DNA of 64,000 nt. Source: Acidiphilium sp. GTDB taxonomy: Bacteria > Pseudomonadota > Alphaproteobacteria > Acetobacterales > Acetobacteraceae. Positions 45,432-55,110 of this stretch are shown here, one piece after another. Where the stretch lies: NCBI GenBank assembly GCA_028688905.1, contig JAQTXH010000001.1:792156-856155 (forward strand). The letters run 5' to 3'. A program made the translations under genes and the position numbers. Within the stretch, counting starts at the first letter, position 1; each line of letters begins with the position of its first letter. Under the pieces are notes generated by a model. The model did not search any database and was not told the DNA's origin. It saw nothing but the letters and a program-made list of their open reading frames with translations.

Positions 45432-47297
45432 ATGATTCCAGAAACGGCTTTGGTCGGTGCTGAGGTCATCCTGTCGGCATTGGCTACCCTGCCAACGAGT
45501 TCGGGCGTGTATCGGATGCTCGATGTGAATGGAAACGCGCTATACGTCGGCAAGGCGCGCAGCCTGAAAAAACGCGTTGTGGCCTACACGCAGCCGGCGC
45601 GGCTACCGGAACGATTGCGCCGCATGGTGGCCGAGACCGCCAGCCTCGAAGTGGTGACGACTCATACCGAGGCTGAAGCTTTGTTGCTCGAGGCTAATTT
45701 GATCAAGCGGTTGAAGCCGCGTTTCAATATTCTGCTGCGTGATGACAAATCGTACCCATGGTTGATGATTACCGAAGATGGACCATTTCCACTACTGACA
45801 AAGCACCGGGGGGCGCAGACGCGCAAAGGAAGTTACTGGGGGCCGTTTGCTTCAGCGTGGTCGGTCAACCAGACAATTCAAGCGTTGCAGCGAGTGTTTC
45901 TGCTCCGAACCTGTGCCGATACCGTGTTTGCCAATCGCTTACGGCCCTGTTTGTTGCATCAGATCAAACGATGCTCCGCGCCATGCGTTGGGCGAATATC
46001 CTCTGAAGATTATGCTGCCCTGGTCAATCAGGCACGGGCATTTTTGTCGGGCCGGGCGGGTACCGTGCAGCGGGATCTGGCGGGTGAGATGGAGGCGGCG
46101 GCGGCTGCCCTGGAGTTCGAACGCGCCGCGGCGATCCGTGATCGGATCAGGGGGCTGACCCATATTCAGGGGTCGGATGTGATCAACCCCGAAAGCATTG
46201 GCGATGCCGATGTGATCGCGATTTATCAGGCAGCCGGTCAGTCTTGTATTCAGGTGTTTTTTATTCGCGGCGGGCGAAACAATGGGAACCGCAGTTTCTT
46301 TCCGGCCCAGGCGCGCGGTGAGGCGGCAGGGGATGTTCTGGGTGCGTTTATCGCGCAGTTCTACGACGACAAAACGCCGCCACCTTTGGTGTTGATCAGC
46401 AAAATCGTGCCGGAGGTAGTTCTGCTGGCCGAGGCCTTGGGGTTGAAGGCCGGGCGGAAAGTGGAAATTGCAGTGCCGCAACGGGGCGAAAAACATGACG
46501 TCGTTCGTCACGCCGAAACCAATGCGCGCGAAGCGATGGAACGCAAATTAGCTGAATCGGCAGGGCAGGAAAAACTTCTGGCGGCGACCGCGACGCTCTT
46601 CGATCTCGACCAGGTACCCGCCAGGATCGAAGTCTATGACAACTCACATATTATGGGGACCAGTGCCTATGGCGTGATGATCGTGGCCGGACCCGACGGT
46701 TTGATGAAATCGGCCTACCGGAAATTTGCGATCAAGGGTGCCATTACGCCGGGCGACGATTTTGCCATGATGCGCGAAGTTCTGACGCGGCGTTTCTCGC
46801 GCGCCATCGCTGAGAACCCGGATCGAACCGAAGGGACGTGGCCCGATCTGGTATTGATCGATGGCGGTGCGGGCCAGTTGTCCGCAGCACAGGGAGTGTT
46901 CGACGATCTAGGAATAGGTGATCTTGCATTGGTGGCGATTGCCAAGGGGCCAGATCGCGACGCTGGGCGGGAGTGGTTTTATTTGAAAGGGAGGTCGGCT
47001 TTTCAGTTACCGCCCCGCGATCCGGTTTTGTATTTTCTGCAACGTCTGCGCGATGAGGCGCATCGGTTTGCAATCACCACACACCGGGCAAGCCGGAGCC
47101 GAAAAATCACTTCGAGCGAGTTGGACGATATCGACGGTGTTGGTACCGCGCGGAAACGCGCTTTGCTCAATCATTTTGGTTCAGCCCGAAGTGTGAAACA
47201 GGCCGGGCTGCGCGATCTGGAGGCAGTGTCGGGGATCAACCGGGCGATGGCGCGCCTGATCTATGCACATTTCAACCCAGGAGCCCAATTTGATTGA
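45432..47297 (+). CDS. uvrC: excinuclease ABC subunit C
   Basis: The dual-incision nuclease of nucleotide excision repair. In 621 residues it has the GIY-YIG nuclease at the start ([19 protein letters not shown]), a UVR motif near 210-245 ([21 protein letters not shown]), the RNase H-like second nuclease region and a C-terminal HhH pair ([21 protein letters not shown]). ATG 45432 is chosen over further in-frame upstream codons because the family begins shortly before SGVYRM. Confidence 0.95.
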   Translation: MIPETALVGAEVILSALATLPTSSGVYRMLDVNGNALYVGKARSLKKRVVAYTQPARLPERLRRMVAETASLEVVTTHTEAEALLLEANLIKRLKPRFNILLRDDKSYPWLMITEDGPFPLLTKHRGAQTRKGSYWGPFASAWSVNQTIQALQRVFLLRTCADTVFANRLRPCLLHQIKRCSAPCVGRISSEDYAALVNQARAFLSGRAGTVQRDLAGEMEAAAAALEFERAAAIRDRIRGLTHIQGSDVINPESIGDADVIAIYQAAGQSCIQVFFIRGGRNNGNRSFFPAQARGEAAGDVLGAFIAQFYDDKTPPPLVLISKIVPEVVLLAEALGLKAGRKVEIAVPQRGEKHDVVRHAETNAREAMERKLAESAGQEKLLAATATLFDLDQVPARIEVYDNSHIMGTSAYGVMIVAGPDGLMKSAYRKFAIKGAITPGDDFAMMREVLTRRFSRAIAENPDRTEGTWPDLVLIDGGAGQLSAAQGVFDDLGIGDLALVAIAKGPDRDAGREWFYLKGRSAFQLPPRDPVLYFLQRLRDEAHRFAITTHRASRSRKITSSELDDIDGVGTARKRALLNHFGSARSVKQAGLRDLEAVSGINRAMARLIYAHFNPGAQFD

Positions 47298-47299
47298 GT

Positions 47300-47327
47300 T
47301 TGGTGATCTATTAAAAAAGATTACCAA
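47300..47327 (+). terminator. hairpin after uvrC
   Basis: TTGGTGATCT/AGATTACCAA makes a 10-bp stem with one G-T pair and an A-rich loop, directly after the uvrC stop. A TTTTT run follows about 10 nt later. It plausibly terminates uvrC before the Hint gene. Confidence 0.4.
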
Positions 47328-47420
47328 AACATTAAGATTTTTCATGACACAACTTATAGTTTAACGTAAATACATCCTCAAGTTGCATGTTCCAGTCCGA
47401 ACCATGTCTGAGGAGTCACT

Positions 47421-49760
47421 ATGTCCAGCACAATCAGTACGCCGCTCAATCATGGCGTGACGCTGACGGTATCGAGTTATGCTGATCCGATAACCATCAC
47501 CGCCGCCGGTTCGATAGACGCGGGAACCGGAAATGGGATTTTGGCAACCCAAAACTGGACTGTGGTGAATAAGGGAACCGTCGTCGCCGCGGTGGGCGAT
47601 GGAGTTTCCCTGAAGGCCGGTGGTTTTATTGATAATTTGGGCACGGTCGAGGGTGGGGCCGGTGCCTACGGAATATTGTCCAGGTACGCCACCCTCAGCG
47701 CGAGCATTGAAAACAGTGGTTATATCAGTGGCGGCAAGGCCGGGGTTTTAATGGCTGGTACCGGGATCACTCTCGATAATCTGGCCGGGGGTATCATCAC
47801 CGGTGGAACAACCGCGAGTGAAGGCGTCAAATTTTCCGCCAGCGGTCCCGCATCAGGCACGATGATCAATGCCGGATTGATCAGCAGCGGCGATACGGCG
47901 GTAACCGGCGGAATGGGATTATACCTCATCAACGGGGCTGTTGCCACAAACGCCACAGGCGGCGTCATTTCCGGCGGCAGCATTGGCATTCGAATCAATG
48001 ATTATTCGCAGTTCGTCAATCTGGGGACAGTGACCGGCGATACCGGCATTTCGGTTGGGGCCAACCAGAATTCAGTGACGATCGTCGATGCCGGCACGAT
48101 CACGGTCACGAGCAAGGGCGCGGACGCAATTTCGTTCGCGTCGGGTGTTACGGGGGACAGTCTTACCTTGTTGCCAGGTGCTGTGCTCGGTGGGTTGGCC
48201 AATGGCGGGAATGCTGCCGATGTGGTGTTCGCCGGTTCTTCGCTTGGGATCATGGCAAATATTGGCCAAGAAATAATGTCGTTTCCCACAATTTCCATAA
48301 CGAGCGGCGCAGCGTGGGATTTCACGGGCACCTCGACCATGGCGGGTCAGAACGTGCTCGACAACAATGGCATGTTGCTGCAAACTTTTGGGGACGCGCT
48401 GTCGATTGGTTCAACCGTTGCCGGAATCGGTACCATCGAATTGGCCGGTGGGTCGGTGACGTTCGGCAATGCCGTTGGTTCGGGACAGACAATCGATTTT
48501 GCTTCGGCGATGTCAACGCTCAGCTTCAATGAATCACACAGCTTTTCCGCCACGATCGATGGTTTCCAGAACGGTGACACGATCGACATCACCGGCTTTG
48601 GTGCCAGCGAGTCCGTGTCGGGTGCGCCCAGCGGCGACGATTTCATCGTATCGGCTAATAATAAGACGATCACGCTTACGTTCGGCTCAAGCGCCGCGTC
48701 GCTGATCGGTGAGTCCAGCCACTCCGTTGATGGCGGGGTTTTTGAAATTGTCGCGCCCTGCTTTCGGGCGGGAACGCGATTGCTGACGCCTGAGGGACCC
48801 CGTCCGGTCGAGAGCCTGCGCAAGGGCGATCTGGTCGTTACGCATGACGGTGCGACCAGATCGATCATCTGGCACGGCCACCGTCGGATTGACTGCGATC
48901 GTCATCCCAACCCGAAAATGGTGTTACCCGTTCTCATCGAAGAAGGTGCCTTCGGGCCAGGAGTGCCTTCGCGCGATTTGTACGTGTCGCCCGATCATGC
49001 GGTTTACTGCGATCACGTTCTGATACCGGCAAAATGGCTGATCAACGGCGTTTCGATCCGGCAAGTGGACGTTCCGGACGTAACGTATCATCACATCGAA
49101 CTCGAAAGCCACAACGTAGTTTGGGCCGAAACCTTGCCGACCGAAACCTATCTGGAGTGCGGGAACCGTCACAATTTTTCACGCCAGAAAGGGCCTGTTG
49201 CGCTTCATGCCAATTTTGCTCCGGCGCAATGGGATGCGTCACGTGCCTTCGCACCGCTGATCCATGAAGGCGTGATTCTGACTGCGGTACGCCAGCGACT
49301 TCATGACCGATTGAGAAACCAAGGTGCCAGGCGCGTCTGCGGAAGTTTTGAGGTTTATGCCGACGGACGCTTGCTGGAAGCGGCGGACGCGGAAAGCGGG
49401 CAGAAAATTTTCCGTCTGCCCCTTGGTGCGCGATGCGTGTTGTTGGAGTCGTCGGCCTCCTGTCCCACCGAAATCGATCCTGCCTCGTCCGATCGGCGGC
49501 GTCTCGGCATTGCGATTACCGATGTCACGGCGGATGGATTGTTGCTCGATGCAGCGGATCAGCGTTTCGGTGCCGGGTTTCATCCGCCCGAACGTCGTGG
49601 CCGACGGTGGTTTCGCTGGACCGATGGCACCGCCGCGATTGACGTTGTCGGCGTGCGCGAGATCGCGTTTACGGTGCAGGCGGTTTCGGCGATTTGGCAA
49701 TTACCGGCGGATGGGAAGCCGCGTTCAATGGAGCCGCGGCAGGTTTTGGAATTGCGTTGA
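47421..49760 (+). CDS. Hint-domain protein with beta-helical passenger
   Basis: A 779-residue protein in two parts. Residues 1 to about 430 are a Gly/Thr/Ala-rich, low-charge series of short repeats (such as GGIITGGTTASEG, NAGLISSGDTA) expected to form a beta-helix or fibre. From Cys447 (APCFRAGTRLLTPEGPRPVE) a Hedgehog/intein-type Hint_2 domain begins, with the SPDHAVY motif further on. By family knowledge the Cys can act in self-cleavage at its N-side. No classical signal peptide is seen. GGAG precedes the ATG. It is well separated from uvrC. Confidence 0.85.
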   Translation: MSSTISTPLNHGVTLTVSSYADPITITAAGSIDAGTGNGILATQNWTVVNKGTVVAAVGDGVSLKAGGFIDNLGTVEGGAGAYGILSRYATLSASIENSGYISGGKAGVLMAGTGITLDNLAGGIITGGTTASEGVKFSASGPASGTMINAGLISSGDTAVTGGMGLYLINGAVATNATGGVISGGSIGIRINDYSQFVNLGTVTGDTGISVGANQNSVTIVDAGTITVTSKGADAISFASGVTGDSLTLLPGAVLGGLANGGNAADVVFAGSSLGIMANIGQEIMSFPTISITSGAAWDFTGTSTMAGQNVLDNNGMLLQTFGDALSIGSTVAGIGTIELAGGSVTFGNAVGSGQTIDFASAMSTLSFNESHSFSATIDGFQNGDTIDITGFGASESVSGAPSGDDFIVSANNKTITLTFGSSAASLIGESSHSVDGGVFEIVAPCFRAGTRLLTPEGPRPVESLRKGDLVVTHDGATRSIIWHGHRRIDCDRHPNPKMVLPVLIEEGAFGPGVPSRDLYVSPDHAVYCDHVLIPAKWLINGVSIRQVDVPDVTYHHIELESHNVVWAETLPTETYLECGNRHNFSRQKGPVALHANFAPAQWDASRAFAPLIHEGVILTAVRQRLHDRLRNQGARRVCGSFEVYADGRLLEAADAESGQKIFRLPLGARCVLLESSASCPTEIDPASSDRRRLGIAITDVTADGLLLDAADQRFGAGFHPPERRGRRWFRWTDGTAAIDVVGVREIAFTVQAVSAIWQLPADGKPRSMEPRQVLELR

Positions 49761-50613
49761 CGATTACCTGTTTGATGCCCAGCGCGGCCTGCTGGGCGGC
49801 GGCTACCGCGACATCGCCCCAATAAGGGACCATCTGGGCGGGTTCGAGATCATGCAGCTGGCTGACCTTGCCAATAAACGCGCCGCTTTGACTGCGTATG
49901 ATCCAGTCCAGCTCTACGACGTCCGATGGTGGCGTGGTTCCCTGATTTTTAGCAGGTGATACCTTGATGAGGCCCGTGAGAATGAAATCGGCGTCGTCTT
50001 TATGCTGGACGAGCACGATGCCGAGTTGCCCAAGGTCGCGGCGCAGGTCGAGGGCGAGGGCGTGATTCCCATCGCCAGGGGCACCGGTCACGCCGCTCAG
50101 CATGACGCGGGACGGGCGATTTTCCAGCGAGAGCGGGTTGCTTTGCTGAACGCTCGCATTGATGGTGCCGAGTTGGCGCGCGAGGTCGGGCGCTGCGGAG
50201 AGTGCCGCGGCGTTGAGCGTCGCGGGATCACCATCGGCCCACAACTGGGCTGCGACCGGCGTACCCGTCGCGTGGCCGTAGATTTTGCCGGTGGGACCTA
50301 TAATGGAAAATGATGGGATAACACGATCAGCAGCAGTATGGGCCTGGGCGACCAGCAACCAATCGAACTTGGCTGCGGGCTGAACCAAGCTGGGCACATC
50401 CTGGGCGACGAGTGCCTGGGCGAGGTCCGACGCAAATCGATGCGCCGCCACATTGCCAAGCAGGGCACCCTGAGGCGGCGGCACGATCAGTACGGGCGGT
50501 GGCGGTACCGACAGCAGAGCACCCTCGGGTCCCGGTCTGCCGAGAAAGGGTTGGGGCAGCGTGCCGCATCCGGCCAGGAAAGCGGGAACGAGCAGGAAAA
50601 CATAGCGTTTCAT
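49669..50613 (-). CDS. lipoprotein of unknown function
   Basis: A 314-residue lipoprotein. MKRYVFLLVPAFLAGCG gives a lipobox with Cys16, followed by a proline-rich stretch (residues 30-50) and a globular region of no family I recognise. The 1-bp overlap with the pgeF stop places it last in the hldD-lgt-midA-pgeF run. Its last 92 bp overlap the Hint gene on the opposite strand. Confidence 0.78.
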   Translation of the reverse strand: MKRYVFLLVPAFLAGCGTLPQPFLGRPGPEGALLSVPPPPVLIVPPPQGALLGNVAAHRFASDLAQALVAQDVPSLVQPAAKFDWLLVAQAHTAADRVIPSFSIIGPTGKIYGHATGTPVAAQLWADGDPATLNAAALSAAPDLARQLGTINASVQQSNPLSLENRPSRVMLSGVTGAPGDGNHALALDLRRDLGQLGIVLVQHKDDADFILTGLIKVSPAKNQGTTPPSDVVELDWIIRSQSGAFIGKVSQLHDLEPAQMVPYWGDVAVAAAQQAALGIKQVIVNAIPKPAAAPLNAASHPPVIAKSPKPPAP

Positions 50614-51359
50614 CAGGCACTCATGATAATTGAAATCTGGTGGCCGCCCGCTCCTTCGCCGCGTCTGGTTCGCCGGCGATGTGAAAAGAATTGCGTCTCG
50701 TTGGCATAAGTATCGTGCGGGAGGCACGCGACCCTGACACCGCAAAATTTCAGACGGGCCGCAACGTAACCCGGAAGATCGAATTGCCAGTGGTCACGTC
50801 CGGTCGCGGAAAAAAAACGGTCGTTGGCATTGTCGTGTGCCACGATCGCGTCGTGCAGGTCGGGCCCTACCTCGTAGCTTGGTTGACGGATGCAGGGACC
50901 TACGACCGCCGTGATGTCTTCGCCACCAAGGTTGCGCATGGCGACGATGGTCGCTTCTAGTACACCGACGAGCGCTCCACGCCATCCGGCATGAACCGCC
51001 CCAATCACACGCTTCGTCGCATCCGCGAGCAGGATGGGCGCGCAATCGGCGGTGATGATGCCGAGGGCGAGATTTGGCTGGTCGGTCACCATCGCATCGG
51101 CCTCGGGGCCGCTGCCGGCGGCCCACGGTGCGGTCGCGGTGATGACGCGGGAGCCGTGAACCTGTTTGATGCCAAGCAGTTGCGAAGGTGCGGCACCGAT
51201 GGCACGGGCGGCACGTGCCCGATTTTCCGCCACATGGTCAAGGTTATCCATCCCTGACAGACCGCAATTGAGACTGGCGTAGGTGCCGCGCGAGACGCCC
51301 CCTGCACGGGTGAAAAAACCATGTGGTACCGTGAGGTCGCCAGTTAGAAAGTCCGTCAT
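50613..51359 (-). CDS. pgeF: peptidoglycan editing factor (multicopper/laccase-domain family)
   Basis: A 248-residue YfiH-family cytosolic enzyme that prevents misincorporation of Ser/Gly into peptidoglycan stems. The Cys-His-His zinc ligands are in ADCAPILLAD, GAVHAGWRGALVG and the earlier KQVHGSRV. It follows the MidA-like gene by a 4-bp overlap and shares a base with the next lipoprotein gene. Confidence 0.92.
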   Translation of the reverse strand: MTDFLTGDLTVPHGFFTRAGGVSRGTYASLNCGLSGMDNLDHVAENRARAARAIGAAPSQLLGIKQVHGSRVITATAPWAAGSGPEADAMVTDQPNLALGIITADCAPILLADATKRVIGAVHAGWRGALVGVLEATIVAMRNLGGEDITAVVGPCIRQPSYEVGPDLHDAIVAHDNANDRFFSATGRDHWQFDLPGYVAARLKFCGVRVACLPHDTYANETQFFSHRRRTRRGEGAGGHQISIIMSA

Positions 51360-52330
51360 GCGGCAAATCCTGGAAGTGCGGGCAGGGAGGGATGGCCGAG
51401 CGCCAATGCCTTGAACAGACTGCCCATGGCTTCGGGTGCGGTGAGTCGCCTGGTTGCAGCCATAAGTTTGATCGCCGCATCAGGGTTGGCACCGCGACCG
51501 AGTTGAGCGGTGCGCTCGTGAATGCCGAGGGAGGCGAGAAATGTGCCCTGGGGAACTGGCCCTGAAACCCGGCAGCCAGCTTCAACGGCCGTGCTGACTA
51601 ACCGCGCGAAATCGACGTGCGCGGTCAGGTCTGCGGTGCCGGGTTCGGCGAGCGGGTTGGCCGGCTGTGTGCCCCGAATTGCCTGCAAAGTGTCGCCAGG
51701 TCCGCTGTGGAGGGGGCCATAATCGATTATCAGCGCAGTCCCGCCCTGGCGGGTCAACCGTGCGGCAAGGGCGATCATGAATGTCTCCGCAGCTTCACCG
51801 CTTTCGCGAATGGTACCGGCCGTGTCATCGGGCAGGGAGACATCGGTGGGGCGGTCGGTAAACTGCATGTTTTCGACATAGCGTTCCGCCCAGCCGGATG
51901 AACGGCGGATAAATTGACGAATTGGCAGGGCGTCAAGAAATTCGTTAGCCAGAAAAATGATAGGACCACCGGGGATAGCGTTCAAATCGGCGTGAATGGT
52001 GGCCTCGGGGATAGCCGATTGCAGCACAGGGATCAGGCGAGGAGAGGTTTCGATCAAATGGACCGATAGTGCTGCGGCCAATCCTGGAACCGCGCGGCGG
52101 ATCGCCCGTAGTGCATCGTGCATCAGCGTGCCGCGCCCTGGCCCGGCTTCCACCAGACTGATTTGCTTCGGTGTATCCATCATCTGCCAGACCAATCCTG
52201 CCCACAAGCCAAGCAACTCACCGAAAACCTGGGAAATCTCCGGTGCTGTGACGAAGTCGGCAAAGGGATCATGCGTCGCGTAGTAGGCGGCGTTGGCGCG
52301 GGCCATGAAATGGTCGAGGCGCTCGATCAC
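51356..52330 (-). CDS. MidA/NDUFAF7-family SAM-dependent methyltransferase
   Basis: A 324-residue class I methyltransferase. YYATHDPFADFVTAPEISQVFGELLGLW is the family signature, and SLVEAGPGRGTLMHDALR is the SAM loop. Mitochondrial relatives methylate NDUFS2 of complex I; the bacterial role is less clear. The start is GTG 52330, overlapping the lgt stop by 3 bases; the longer upstream frame runs inside lgt. Confidence 0.9.
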   Translation of the reverse strand: MIERLDHFMARANAAYYATHDPFADFVTAPEISQVFGELLGLWAGLVWQMMDTPKQISLVEAGPGRGTLMHDALRAIRRAVPGLAAALSVHLIETSPRLIPVLQSAIPEATIHADLNAIPGGPIIFLANEFLDALPIRQFIRRSSGWAERYVENMQFTDRPTDVSLPDDTAGTIRESGEAAETFMIALAARLTRQGGTALIIDYGPLHSGPGDTLQAIRGTQPANPLAEPGTADLTAHVDFARLVSTAVEAGCRVSGPVPQGTFLASLGIHERTAQLGRGANPDAAIKLMAATRRLTAPEAMGSLFKALALGHPSLPALPGFAA

Positions 52331-53154
52331 GCGGTAAGTGCTGCGGGGATTCGAGGCATCCGTCGAGCACGCCAGATCATGACGGCACCAATCGCGATCA
52401 TGGGCAATGACAGCAATTGGCCCATGGTTAATCCGAACATCAGGTAGCCCAGGAACCAATCCGGTTGGCGGAAATATTCGGCCGCAGTGCGGGCAATACC
52501 ATATCCCAGAACAAATAGTCCAGCGAGATAGCCGGGCTGACTGCGTATCCGCTCGCTGCGCGAGGCGGCAAACAGCACGATGAACAGGATGATGCCCTCA
52601 AAGGTCGCCTCGATCAATTCGGAAGGGAAGCGCGGCACGTCGGAGCCGGATTGAGGGTAGATCATCCGAAACGGAAACCACGCGGGTGCCGGGCGGCCCC
52701 ATAACTCGCCATTGATGAAATTGGCGAGCCTGCCGAGAAACAGACCAATCGGAACCGGAACCGCGACTCGATCGGCGAAGCTCCAAGGGTCGAGGCCCCG
52801 GCGATGGCAATAGATCAGGATCGCAACGGCTACCCCGATCATGCCGCCGTGGAAGCTCATGCCGCCGTCCCACACCGCATAGGTACGGTTCAGGTGATTG
52901 AGAAAATAGACGGGCTGATAGAACAGGATATAGCCGATCCTGCCCCCTAGAACCACGCCGAGCGTTGCCCAGGACAGGAAATCATCGACCTGCTCATGGG
53001 TCGCGACCGCCGGACGCTCCCGCACGAGGCGGCGCATTAGCCGCCAGCCGAGCACCAGGGCAGTGATATAGGCAAGGGCGTAATAATGGATGGCGAAGGG
53101 GCCGAATTTGACCAGGATGGGATCGAAATGCGGCCAGACATAGACGTTGTTCAT
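52327..53154 (-). CDS. lgt: prolipoprotein diacylglyceryl transferase
   Basis: An inner-membrane enzyme of about seven helices that transfers diacylglyceryl to the lipobox cysteine. The 275-residue protein has HYYALAYITALVLGW at the start, WDGGMSFHGGMIGV and the signature GRLANFINGELWGR; PRFPSELIEA replaces the more usual PRHPSQLYEA. It overlaps hldD and midA by 4 and 4 bp. Confidence 0.95.
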   Translation of the reverse strand: MNNVYVWPHFDPILVKFGPFAIHYYALAYITALVLGWRLMRRLVRERPAVATHEQVDDFLSWATLGVVLGGRIGYILFYQPVYFLNHLNRTYAVWDGGMSFHGGMIGVAVAILIYCHRRGLDPWSFADRVAVPVPIGLFLGRLANFINGELWGRPAPAWFPFRMIYPQSGSDVPRFPSELIEATFEGIILFIVLFAASRSERIRSQPGYLAGLFVLGYGIARTAAEYFRQPDWFLGYLMFGLTMGQLLSLPMIAIGAVMIWRARRMPRIPAALTA

Positions 53155-54131
53155 CGGTAAGGGTCCGGTTGGTTCAGGAAATCGGTGATGTAGCGGCGAA
53201 TGCCATCTTCCAGGGAAGTGAAAGTGTGGGTGAATCCCGCCGCGCGCAGCCGCCCCATGGTTGCCTGGGTAAAGGATTGGTATTGTCCGATGAGGCGCTC
53301 CGGCATCGGGACAAATTCGATGCGGGGGGCTACGCCATGTGCAGCGCAGACCGCGAGCGCCAGATCGGCGTAGGAGCGGGCAACACCGGTGCCGAGATTG
53401 AACAACCCGGAAACCTCAGGGTTGTCGAGGAGAAACAGCAGAGCAGCAATCACGTCGTCGATCCAGATGAAGTCGCGCGACTGGGCACCGTCGGCGATAT
53501 CCGGCTGGTCCGAACGGAACAGGGTTGCCGGACGGCCATCCGCGATTTCGTCATGCTTGACCTTCACGACCGAAATCATCGAGGCTTTGTGATACTCATT
53601 CGGCCCATATACATTGAAGAATTTCAAGCCGGCCCATTGGGGCGGTCGGGGGTGGCCGGCGGCGCATTCGCCAGCCACCCAAAGGTCGAAAGCGTGTTTT
53701 GACCAGCCATAAAGATTGAGCGGTTGCAGGCGGCGCAGGGCAGCGATACCTGGGGTATCGTCGAACCCGGCCGCGCCGTTGCCATAGGTCGAAGCCGACG
53801 AGGCATAGATGAAACGAACGCCATGGCGCGCGCACCAGTGCCAGAGGTCCTGGCTTAAGGTGACATTGCTGCGCCAGACCAAGTCCCCATCGATTGCGGT
53901 GGTTTCGCTGACGGCCCCCATGTGAACGACAGCTTCCAGGCACGGGTGCGATTCCAGATAGTCGGACAGAGCGTCCGGTTGAATGATCTGCGTCGGTGGA
54001 TGGTGCCGCAGATTGCGCCATTTGCCGCCGATGCCCAGGCTGTCCACGATGCTGACCTCGCTCGCCCGCTCATTTAATGCGGCATGTAGGTTTGACCCGA
54101 TGAAACCTGCGCCGCCCGTGACCAATATCAT
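53151..54131 (-). CDS. hldD: ADP-glyceromanno-heptose 6-epimerase
   Basis: An NADP-dependent epimerase that completes ADP-L-glycero-D-manno-heptose for LPS core. The 326-residue protein begins MILVTGGAGFIGSN, has SSASTYGNG and the catalytic YGWSKHAFD, and ends with the substrate-binding C-terminal half. KFFNVYGPNEYHKASM is diagnostic for HldD. Start 54131 avoids a long spurious upstream extension. It is the first gene of the envelope run. Confidence 0.93.
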   Translation of the reverse strand: MILVTGGAGFIGSNLHAALNERASEVSIVDSLGIGGKWRNLRHHPPTQIIQPDALSDYLESHPCLEAVVHMGAVSETTAIDGDLVWRSNVTLSQDLWHWCARHGVRFIYASSASTYGNGAAGFDDTPGIAALRRLQPLNLYGWSKHAFDLWVAGECAAGHPRPPQWAGLKFFNVYGPNEYHKASMISVVKVKHDEIADGRPATLFRSDQPDIADGAQSRDFIWIDDVIAALLFLLDNPEVSGLFNLGTGVARSYADLALAVCAAHGVAPRIEFVPMPERLIGQYQSFTQATMGRLRAAGFTHTFTSLEDGIRRYITDFLNQPDPYR

Positions 54132-54192
54132 GCGAGGGCTTATACGCAGTGACCGATGATCAGTCATCATCGAGGCAGCAGGAGATTGATCT

Positions 54193-54540
54193 ATGAGCGA
54201 GCGACCAAAGTTTTTCGATGATCTGGCGGGTGTGGCCGGCGGCGCGCTTTCCGCTTTCAGCGGCTTGCGCGACGAATTGACGGCGTTGATCCGAGCGCGG
54301 GTAGATGAAGCCATCCGAAAGCTCGATCTGGTGCGGCGGGAAGAATTCGACGTGGTCGCTGAACTTGCCGCCAAGGCGCGGGCCGAGGCCGGGGCCTTGG
54401 CGGCGCGGGTGGCGGCGCTCGAAGACATGATCGCGACGGCACCGATGCGTGATGTCGACACGCCAGCTATGCCTGAAATCACAGAACCGCCGAAACCCTC
54501 GGCATCCAGCCTTGATCAGGACAGCAACACGCCTTCCTGA
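54193..54540 (+). CDS. ubiK: UbiK/BMFP-family accessory factor
   Basis: A 115-residue protein of the YqiC type that helps aerobic ubiquinone biosynthesis and binds lipids. The first half FFDDLAGVAGGALSAFSGLRDEL is amphipathic and the second is a coiled coil (LAAKARAEAGALAARVAALEDMI). It is divergent from hldD and overlaps maf by 25 bp at the 3' end. Confidence 0.83.
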   Translation: MSERPKFFDDLAGVAGGALSAFSGLRDELTALIRARVDEAIRKLDLVRREEFDVVAELAAKARAEAGALAARVAALEDMIATAPMRDVDTPAMPEITEPPKPSASSLDQDSNTPS

Positions 54541-55109
54541 CGAAGAAAACCCAGCAGGGGCAGCAATGGCAGCCCGAGAATGGTGAAATAGCTGCCCTCG
54601 ATCCGGTTGAACAATTGGATCCCGCGTGACTCCAGGAGATAGGCCCCAACCGAGGCGAGCGGGATGTTGCCTTCGTGGGCAATGTAGTCCTCAATGAAGG
54701 CATCGCTGACCATACGCATCGTCAGTTCAGCGGTTTCGGTGTGGTGCCAGATCGTGGTGCCCGCGCGGGCGCAGGCGACCGCCGTCGCAAGATAATGAGT
54801 TTGGCCGCGAAGCCGGCGGATGTGGGTGCGTATTTCGTCGCGGTTCGTCGGCTTGTCAAACCAGACGTCGTTGCAGTGAAGAACCTGGTCCGCCCCGATC
54901 ACCAGCGCTTCCGGCCTTTGCGCCGAGATATGGGCGGCTTTCAGAACGGCGAGTGTGACAGACAGATCGCTCGCGCATGCGCCGTTATGACGCGCGTCGG
55001 CTTTTATCCTGGCTTCGTCGACTTCGGCCACAATCACTTCGACGGCGACTCCGGCGCAGCGCAGCATATTGCGGCGGGTGGCTGACCCGCTCGCCAGAAT
55101 AACCTGCAA
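54516..55109 (-). CDS. Maf family nucleotide pyrophosphatase
   Basis: A 197-residue house-cleaning NTP pyrophosphatase. LASGSATRRNML at the start, GADQVLHCND and the late SVGAYLLESRGIQLFNRIEGSYFTILG are the Maf motifs. The subfamily (dTTP/UTP or 7-methyl-GTP) is not resolved. It lies just before the alcohol dehydrogenase-type gene in the same direction. Confidence 0.92.
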   Translation of the reverse strand: MQVILASGSATRRNMLRCAGVAVEVIVAEVDEARIKADARHNGACASDLSVTLAVLKAAHISAQRPEALVIGADQVLHCNDVWFDKPTNRDEIRTHIRRLRGQTHYLATAVACARAGTTIWHHTETAELTMRMVSDAFIEDYIAHEGNIPLASVGAYLLESRGIQLFNRIEGSYFTILGLPLLPLLGFLRQEGVLLS

Positions 55110-55110
55110 T

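Noticed and set aside
47421-48750. Hint passenger as a true autotransporter
   Set aside because: No C-terminal beta-barrel or signal peptide is visible, so only the repeat-rich, beta-helix-like nature is claimed.
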